This document shows positions 59,298 to 64,000 of a DNA stretch of 64,000 bases, piece after piece. How positions within the stretch are numbered: position 1 is the first letter of the stretch; each line of letters starts with the position of its first letter. The notes under the pieces are model-generated. The model did not search any database. It had not been told where the DNA came from and saw only the letters and a program-made list of their open reading frames with translations. This DNA comes from Rhizobium sp. L43 (GTDB lineage: Bacteria; Pseudomonadota; Alphaproteobacteria; Rhizobiales; Rhizobiaceae), in the NCBI RefSeq assembly GCF_002531725.1, contig NZ_NWSQ01000010.1:124001-188000 (forward strand), read 5' to 3'. A program made the position numbers and the translations under genes.

Positions 59298-60158
59298 CTA
59301 GCCGCCGGTCTCAAAACCGGGGTAGAGCGTCATTCCGCCGTCGACGTAGATCGTTGATCCGACGATGTAATCGGTGAAATCGGACGCAAGCCACACCGCC
59401 GTCCGGCCGATCTCCTCGGCCTCGCCGATGCGTTTGTACGGAATGAGCTTCATCAGTTCAGCGTAGGCCTCCGAGGTTTGCCACGCGCTGGTATTGATCG
59501 GCGTGCGAATGGCGCCGGGGGCGATGCTGTTGACGCGGATGCGCTTTTCGGCGACCTCCTGGGCCAGGCTTTTCATAAGGAGCATCAGTCCGCCTTTCGA
59601 CGCCGCATAGTTCACGTGTCCGGCCCAGGGAATGACTTCGTGAACCGAGCTGATGAACACGATCTTGCCGGCTGCCACGGAAACATCAGGCCGTACGCCC
59701 CGCCGGAGAAACTCCCGGACGGCCGCGCGCGAACATAAAAATGCGCCCTTGAGGTTGACGTTCATGACGGTGTCCCATTGAGCACTCGTCATCTCGTGAA
59801 AGGGGGCGTCCCTCTGAAGTCCTGCGTTGTTGACGAACACGTCGACCGTGCCGAACTCCGCGATGGCGGTCGCGAACATCGCCTCGACCTGCGTCTCATT
59901 GGAGACGTCGGCCGCGACCGCAAGCGCGCGCCCACCGCCCTGTTGGATCTCGTCGACGACCTGCGTGGCGTCCTCTGGCGCCGTGACGTAGTTGACGACC
60001 ACGTTCGCTCCGGCCTTGCCGAGAGCAAGGGCGATCCCACGACCGATCCCGGAATTGGCACCGGTGACGAGGGCGGTTTGCCCCTTCAGCAGATGGACCG
60101 GTGGCAGGGTTGGAATCACCGGCTGAGGCAACTGCCGGTTCTCGTAGTAACTTTCCAT
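59298..60158 (-). CDS. Short-chain dehydrogenase/reductase (glucose-1-dehydrogenase type)
   Basis: A 286-residue SDR. The cofactor motif is TGANSGIGRGIALALGKAGANVVVNY near residue 50, NNAG in DVFVNNAGLQRDAPF, and the catalytic triad S (FISSVHEVIPWAG), Y and K (YAASKGG). About 35 residues precede the Rossmann fold, as in stress-induced YhdF-like enzymes. The start MESYYENRQ has GAGGAG ahead. It converges with the DUF2955 gene and follows the GH63-like gene, so a sugar-linked role is possible. Confidence 0.88.
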   Translation of the reverse strand: MESYYENRQLPQPVIPTLPPVHLLKGQTALVTGANSGIGRGIALALGKAGANVVVNYVTAPEDATQVVDEIQQGGGRALAVAADVSNETQVEAMFATAIAEFGTVDVFVNNAGLQRDAPFHEMTSAQWDTVMNVNLKGAFLCSRAAVREFLRRGVRPDVSVAAGKIVFISSVHEVIPWAGHVNYAASKGGLMLLMKSLAQEVAEKRIRVNSIAPGAIRTPINTSAWQTSEAYAELMKLIPYKRIGEAEEIGRTAVWLASDFTDYIVGSTIYVDGGMTLYPGFETGG

Positions 60159-60327
60159 GATGACCACTCCTCGTTTGCCGGAGCCGAGCTGTCCGGCGTG
60201 AATTCGATCGGCGCCGAGCATTTGCGCCCCAGAGCATTTCCGCTTTTCTTCGCCGCGAAAGCGCTCTATCTCGTTGTTTTCACGCAATTCCGAACGCAAA
60301 CCGCTGCACTCTTGCGCTGAAGTTGCT

Positions 60328-63042
60328 CTACGAGGTCTTGGCGCGTTCAAGCCACGCCTCGGCGGACCCCGAGGCGAACAGGTGCATCCCCCGAGCGATG
60401 AACCCGGTCCAGCCCGTCTGGTGGTTCGCGCCAAGACCGGCGCCGTTGTCGCCGTGAAAATATTCATAGAACTGCAGGCAGTCGCGCCAGTACTGATCGT
60501 CCTGGAACCTGACTTGCCCGCCGAAGACGGGCCGCTTGCCGTCGTTCCCTCGCAGGAAGATGGCCGACAAGCGCTGGGTGAGTTCCTCGGCGACCTGATA
60601 GAGGTTCATCTGACGGCCGGAACCCGTGGGACATTCAACGGTGAAATCGTTGCCGTAGTAGCTGTAGTATTGCAGCAGCGCCCGGATGATCAGGCCGTTC
60701 ATCGGCATCCATATCGGGCCGCGCCAATTCGAGTTTCCACCAAACATGCCGCTGTCGGATTCCGCCGGGAGATAGGCTACGCGGTGCTCATGATCGCCGA
60801 CCTGGAAGATGTAGGGGTGTTCATCGTGGTAGCGCGACAGCGCCCTGATGCCGTAGGGACTGAGGAATTCTTTCTCGTCGAGCATCGTCGAAAGCACACG
60901 ACGGAGCTTGCTCTCGTCCAGTATCGAGGCGAGCCGGCGATCGGCATGGCCCGGCTTGCGTGGGTCATGGATGAAGGTGATCAATTCCGGGCGCGTATCG
61001 AAGAAATGCTTCATCTGTCCGGTGACCTCGGGATACCGGTGGTAGATGTCGCCCTCGAACGCGGTGGCGGCGCAGAGCGGCAGCAGGCCGACCATCGAGC
61101 GGACCTTGAGACGCTGAGCCTGCCCATCCGGCAGGCGGAGCACGTCGTAGAAGAACCCGTCCTCCTCGTCCCACATTCCGACCTCGTCGCCTGCGTGGAT
61201 CATCGCCGACGCTATCCATTGGAAATGCTGCGTGAACTTCAGCACCATCTCCTCGCCGCCGGCGCCCTTGAGAGCCAGTTCGGTGGCTATCTCCATCATG
61301 TTCTGGCAGTAGAGCGCCATCCATGCGGTGCCGTCTGCCTGCTCCAGGTAGCCCCCGGTCGGCAGCGGCGCGCTGCGGTCGAACACCCCGATATTGTCCA
61401 GCCCAAGGAAGCCGCCTTCGAAGACATTCTTGCCGGATCGGTCCTTGCGGTTGACCCACCAGGTGAAGTTCAGAAGCAGTTTCTGGAAGGATCTCTGAAG
61501 CCAGGCGACGTCGCCCTTGCCTGACCGCGCCTGCTCCAGGCGGTAGGTGAAGATCGTCGCCCAGGCGTGGACAGGCGGGTTGACGTCGCCGAAGTTCCAC
61601 TCGTACGCCGGTATCTGCCCGTTCGGATGCATATAGGCTTCGCGCAGCATCAGATTGATCTGATCCTTGCCGAAGTCGGGATCGACCATCGTCAGAGCGA
61701 TCACCTGGAATGCCAGATCCCAGGCCGCGTACCAGGGATATTCCCACTTGTCCGGCATGGAGATGATGTCGGCATTGTACATATGATGCCAGCCGACGTT
61801 GCGCTGTTCGACCCGGCGCTTCGGATCGAACGGATCGACGCCGTGTTCGTCCAGCCATCTGTTCACGTCGTATAGATAGAACTGCTTGCCCCACATCATG
61901 CCTGCCAGAGCCTGCCGCATGACATCGGCGGCGTCGGCCGTCATCGATGGCGGCGTGATCGAAGCGTAGAACTCGTCGGCTTCGCGCCGTCGCGCCAGCA
62001 TCGCGTCGTCGAACGATCGATCGAACATTGGCCGGACATTCTTGGGTCCAGCAGCCGGCGGCACGTCGCAGAGCCGCAACCGCAAGGTCCGGGATTGCCC
62101 TGCATCCACGATGACGACGTAATGTGCCGCGGCCTTGGTTCCGATCTGCTGCGGGTTCACTGCGTCGGTGCGGGCATGCAGGACGAAGCTGTCGATCCCG
62201 TCCTTGACGAATGGAGTGGCACTCGGAACGCCGAACAGACGTTGCGTGTTCGTCTCATTCTCGGTGAACAGCAGTGCCGGCGAGCCGTCGCAATAGAGAT
62301 ATCGTGTCTCATCCGCTTCTGCCGGCTGCCCAGGTGCGGCTTTGGCCGCGATCACCACCGGAGCGTCATTCCGCTCCACACGTTCCAGCGTTGGCTTGTC
62401 AGCCTCTTCACCCCAGGACCATCTATTCCTGAACCATAATGTCGGCAGTACGTGCAGGGTGGCCGCTTCCGGCCCGCGATTGGCAATGGTGATCTCGACA
62501 AGAATATCCTCGGGTGCTGCCTTGGCATATTCGACGAAGACGTCGAAGTAGCGATCGGCGTCGAACACGCCGGTGTCGATCAGTTCGTATTCGAGTTCGC
62601 CTTTCCCACGCCGGCTATTGGTCTTCACCAGGTCGTCGTAGGGGTAGGCGGCTTGAGGATATTTGTAGAGATACTTCATGTACGAGTGGGTCGGCGTCGA
62701 ATCTAGGTAGAAGTAGTACTCCTTCACATCCTCGCCGTGATTGCCCTCGCTGTTGGTGACGCCGAACAGCCGCTCCTTCAGGATGGGATCCTGTCCATTC
62801 CAGAGAGCCAGCGCAAAACACAGCCGCTGCTTGCTGTCGCTGATGCCCGCCAGACCGTCCTCACCCCAGCGATAGGCGCGCGATCGGGCTTGGTCGTGGG
62901 TGAAGTAATCCCACGCATCGCCACCCCCACTGTAATCCTCGCGAACGGTTCCCCACTGCCGTTCGGACAGGTAGGGACCCCATTTCTTCCAGTCGGCTTT
63001 TCCGTCTCGCGCCTCCCGGAGGCGCTGGGATTCAGCATTCAT
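60328..63042 (-). CDS. GH63-like glucosidase (MGH1-type alpha/alpha toroid)
   Basis: A 904-residue cytosolic protein. Its N-terminal beta domain has RQWGTVREDYSGGGDAWDYFTHDQARSRAYRWGEDGLAGISD, and the C-terminal (alpha/alpha)6 barrel has MMWGKQFYLYDVNRWL, KWEYPWYAAWDLAF (acid Asp candidate), NGQIPAYEWNFGDVNPPVHAWA, GGFLGLDNIGVFDRS and SNWRGPIWMPMNGLIIRAL. Bacterial members hydrolyse glucosyl- or mannosylglycerate or other small glucosides, often under osmotic stress. The last residues FASGSAEAWLERAKTS end cleanly. The ATG at 63042 has GAGGG seven bases ahead. Confidence 0.85.
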   Translation of the reverse strand: MNAESQRLREARDGKADWKKWGPYLSERQWGTVREDYSGGGDAWDYFTHDQARSRAYRWGEDGLAGISDSKQRLCFALALWNGQDPILKERLFGVTNSEGNHGEDVKEYYFYLDSTPTHSYMKYLYKYPQAAYPYDDLVKTNSRRGKGELEYELIDTGVFDADRYFDVFVEYAKAAPEDILVEITIANRGPEAATLHVLPTLWFRNRWSWGEEADKPTLERVERNDAPVVIAAKAAPGQPAEADETRYLYCDGSPALLFTENETNTQRLFGVPSATPFVKDGIDSFVLHARTDAVNPQQIGTKAAAHYVVIVDAGQSRTLRLRLCDVPPAAGPKNVRPMFDRSFDDAMLARRREADEFYASITPPSMTADAADVMRQALAGMMWGKQFYLYDVNRWLDEHGVDPFDPKRRVEQRNVGWHHMYNADIISMPDKWEYPWYAAWDLAFQVIALTMVDPDFGKDQINLMLREAYMHPNGQIPAYEWNFGDVNPPVHAWATIFTYRLEQARSGKGDVAWLQRSFQKLLLNFTWWVNRKDRSGKNVFEGGFLGLDNIGVFDRSAPLPTGGYLEQADGTAWMALYCQNMMEIATELALKGAGGEEMVLKFTQHFQWIASAMIHAGDEVGMWDEEDGFFYDVLRLPDGQAQRLKVRSMVGLLPLCAATAFEGDIYHRYPEVTGQMKHFFDTRPELITFIHDPRKPGHADRRLASILDESKLRRVLSTMLDEKEFLSPYGIRALSRYHDEHPYIFQVGDHEHRVAYLPAESDSGMFGGNSNWRGPIWMPMNGLIIRALLQYYSYYGNDFTVECPTGSGRQMNLYQVAEELTQRLSAIFLRGNDGKRPVFGGQVRFQDDQYWRDCLQFYEYFHGDNGAGLGANHQTGWTGFIARGMHLFASGSAEAWLERAKTS

Positions 63043-63244
63043 CACGCGCCCTCGCGGTCACTGATCATTGGCAATGCCATATCGCCTTCAAAGGAGGCAG
63101 TGGTCCCTGACCATGACTTCGTGATCAAGCGGCTGAACTGAAGGAGAGGTAGGTATGGCGGCCGCATTTACACTCCTCAGAACACAGAGGAGAGATCCTG
63201 CACACGGTCGAAGTTAGCCTGCGCGCTGAACTCCGCTTTTGTAA

Positions 63245-63263
63245 GTGTGTTACTGTAACATAC
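63245..63263. promoter_or_regulatory. Shared palindrome, site D
   Basis: GTGTGTTACTGTAACATAC differs from the perfect site B at one arm base and the centre. It lies in the 399-base gap between the GH63-like gene (minus) and the DUF3300 gene (plus), about 180-200 bases from each. I see no gene in the rest of this gap, though AGGAG-type sequences at 63092, 63140 and 63365 suggest decayed starts. Confidence 0.7.
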
Positions 63264-63441
63264 GTCCGAGATCAGTCCCGCGACTACGCCTGGAGCTGTT
63301 TTTGCTATAAATTTGGAGCAAAAGACGGCTTGGCCGATGTTTAGCTATCAATCCTTCTCCACTCGGAGGAGTATGCGGCACCAGCGAAGATACAATAGTC
63401 GACAGCCTACACACCATGTCTGACCGCAAGGAGGATTTGAG

Positions 63442-64000
63442 ATGGCTAGACCTCACGCTTTGTTACTCGCCACGGGCCTATTCCTGCCTTTTGCAGGGTT
63501 CCCGTTTTCTCCACATCTGGTGCTGACCGCCGCCGCGCAGGAGCCGGCCACTTCCAATCCCGTCACGGCGGAAGACGACGCGCCGGCGCCTCTGAGCGAG
63601 GACGAACTCGAAATCCTGGTGGCGCGGATCGCGCTGTATCCGGACGAACTGGTTGCGCTCGTCACGTCGGCCTCGCTCTATCCACTCCAGGTCGTGGAAG
63701 CAGCCCGGTTCCTCGAAACCTTGAAGAAGCAGCCGAAGCTCAAGCCGAAGACGACGTGGGACGGCAGCATCGTATCGCTGCTGAATTATCCTCAGATCGT
63801 GACGATGATGAGCGAAGACCTCGATTGGACGCAGTCTCTCGGAGAGGCGCTTTCCTACCAGCAGAAAGACGTTCTGATCGCCATACAGCAACTGCGCGAT
63901 AAAGCGGTCGCCGATGGCATCATCAAGACCGATGACAAGATCAAGGTCAGCCAGGAGAACGACAACGTCGTGATCGTCTCCGCCAGTCCTGAGAAGATCT
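63442..64000 (+). CDS. DUF3300 exported protein (truncated by window edge)
   Basis: The frame opens at an ATG with AAGGAGG seven bases ahead and stays open to the last base, giving 186 residues so far. A signal peptide (residues 1-34, ending TAAA-QE) is followed by LSEDELEILVARIALYPDELVALVTSASLYPLQVVEAARFL and LLNYPQIVTMMSEDLDWTQSLGEALSYQQKDVLIAIQQLR, which is the DUF3300 pattern. Members are periplasmic or outer-membrane associated, of unknown role, and many end in a long low-complexity tail, which would lie outside the window. Site D upstream ties it to this region's putative regulon. Confidence 0.85.
   Translation, partial: MARPHALLLATGLFLPFAGFPFSPHLVLTAAAQEPATSNPVTAEDDAPAPLSEDELEILVARIALYPDELVALVTSASLYPLQVVEAARFLETLKKQPKLKPKTTWDGSIVSLLNYPQIVTMMSEDLDWTQSLGEALSYQQKDVLIAIQQLRDKAVADGIIKTDDKIKVSQENDNVVIVSASPEKI

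Noticed and set aside
1..64000. CRISPR arrays, tRNA or rRNA genes.
   Set aside because: No regularly spaced short repeats and no tRNA- or rRNA-like sequence were seen on reading the window. A covariance-model scan would be needed to exclude tRNAs fully.

Overview
The window looks like chromosome (or chromid) of a Rhizobium of the leguminosarum/etli type. The support is high-GC coding throughout, rhizobial palindromic intergenic repeats, an arsR-arsC-aqpS-arsC-arsH operon, an ohr/ohrR pair, a rhizobial polyol-type ABC operon with dihydroxyacetone kinases, and many alphaproteobacterial families (extensin-like, DUF1127, DUF2955, HisKA_2 kinase). This is inferred from gene content; no rRNA or tRNA was seen.

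Layout. 0-3.3 kb: end of a LysR regulator, then a small same-strand set of exported or redox proteins (a frameshifted alpha/beta hydrolase, a carboxymuconolactone decarboxylase-like protein, cytochrome P460, a DUF4405 membrane protein). 3.6-8.6 kb: household genes (thioesterase, chemoreceptor, extensin-like protein). 8.8-11.5 kb: organic peroxide resistance, with ohr and ohrR about 1.6 kb apart and three copies of a shared palindromic site at their promoters. 11.6-15.9 kb: a siderophore-interacting flavoprotein and several hydrolases. 15.9-27.7 kb: one long minus-strand operon with a complete ABC importer followed by an ATP-type DHA kinase and a full PTS-type DHA kinase (DhaK, DhaL, DhaM, HPr, EI). 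28-34.9 kb: MFS exporter, response-regulator/kinase hybrid, MscS channel. 34.9-39.4 kb: arsenic operon with two unrelated arsenate reductases and a divergent DUF6428 gene. 39.5-43.6 kb: DinB-TetR pair with a palindromic operator, then two paralogous double-receiver proteins, the second with GGDEF.

43.6-49.7 kb is the accessory part. An IS4-like element with an 11-bp target duplication sits inside a two-palindrome repeat. Beyond a GlxA-type regulator lies a lone 930-residue DEAH helicase with two membrane segments, flanked by 96-bp direct repeats that copy the 3' end and terminator of a DUF1127 gene. This is the best candidate for an undescribed mobile, possibly defensive, module.

49.9-64 kb is a stress/envelope region: MarC, a second MscS, a lipoprotein hydrolase, a TPR signalling protein, an HlyD/DUF2955 pump, an SDR, a GH63-like glucosidase and a DUF3300 protein cut by the window end. 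Four copies or half-copies of a 19-bp palindrome, GTATGTTACNGTAACATAC, lie in its intergenic spaces and suggest a common, still unnamed regulator.
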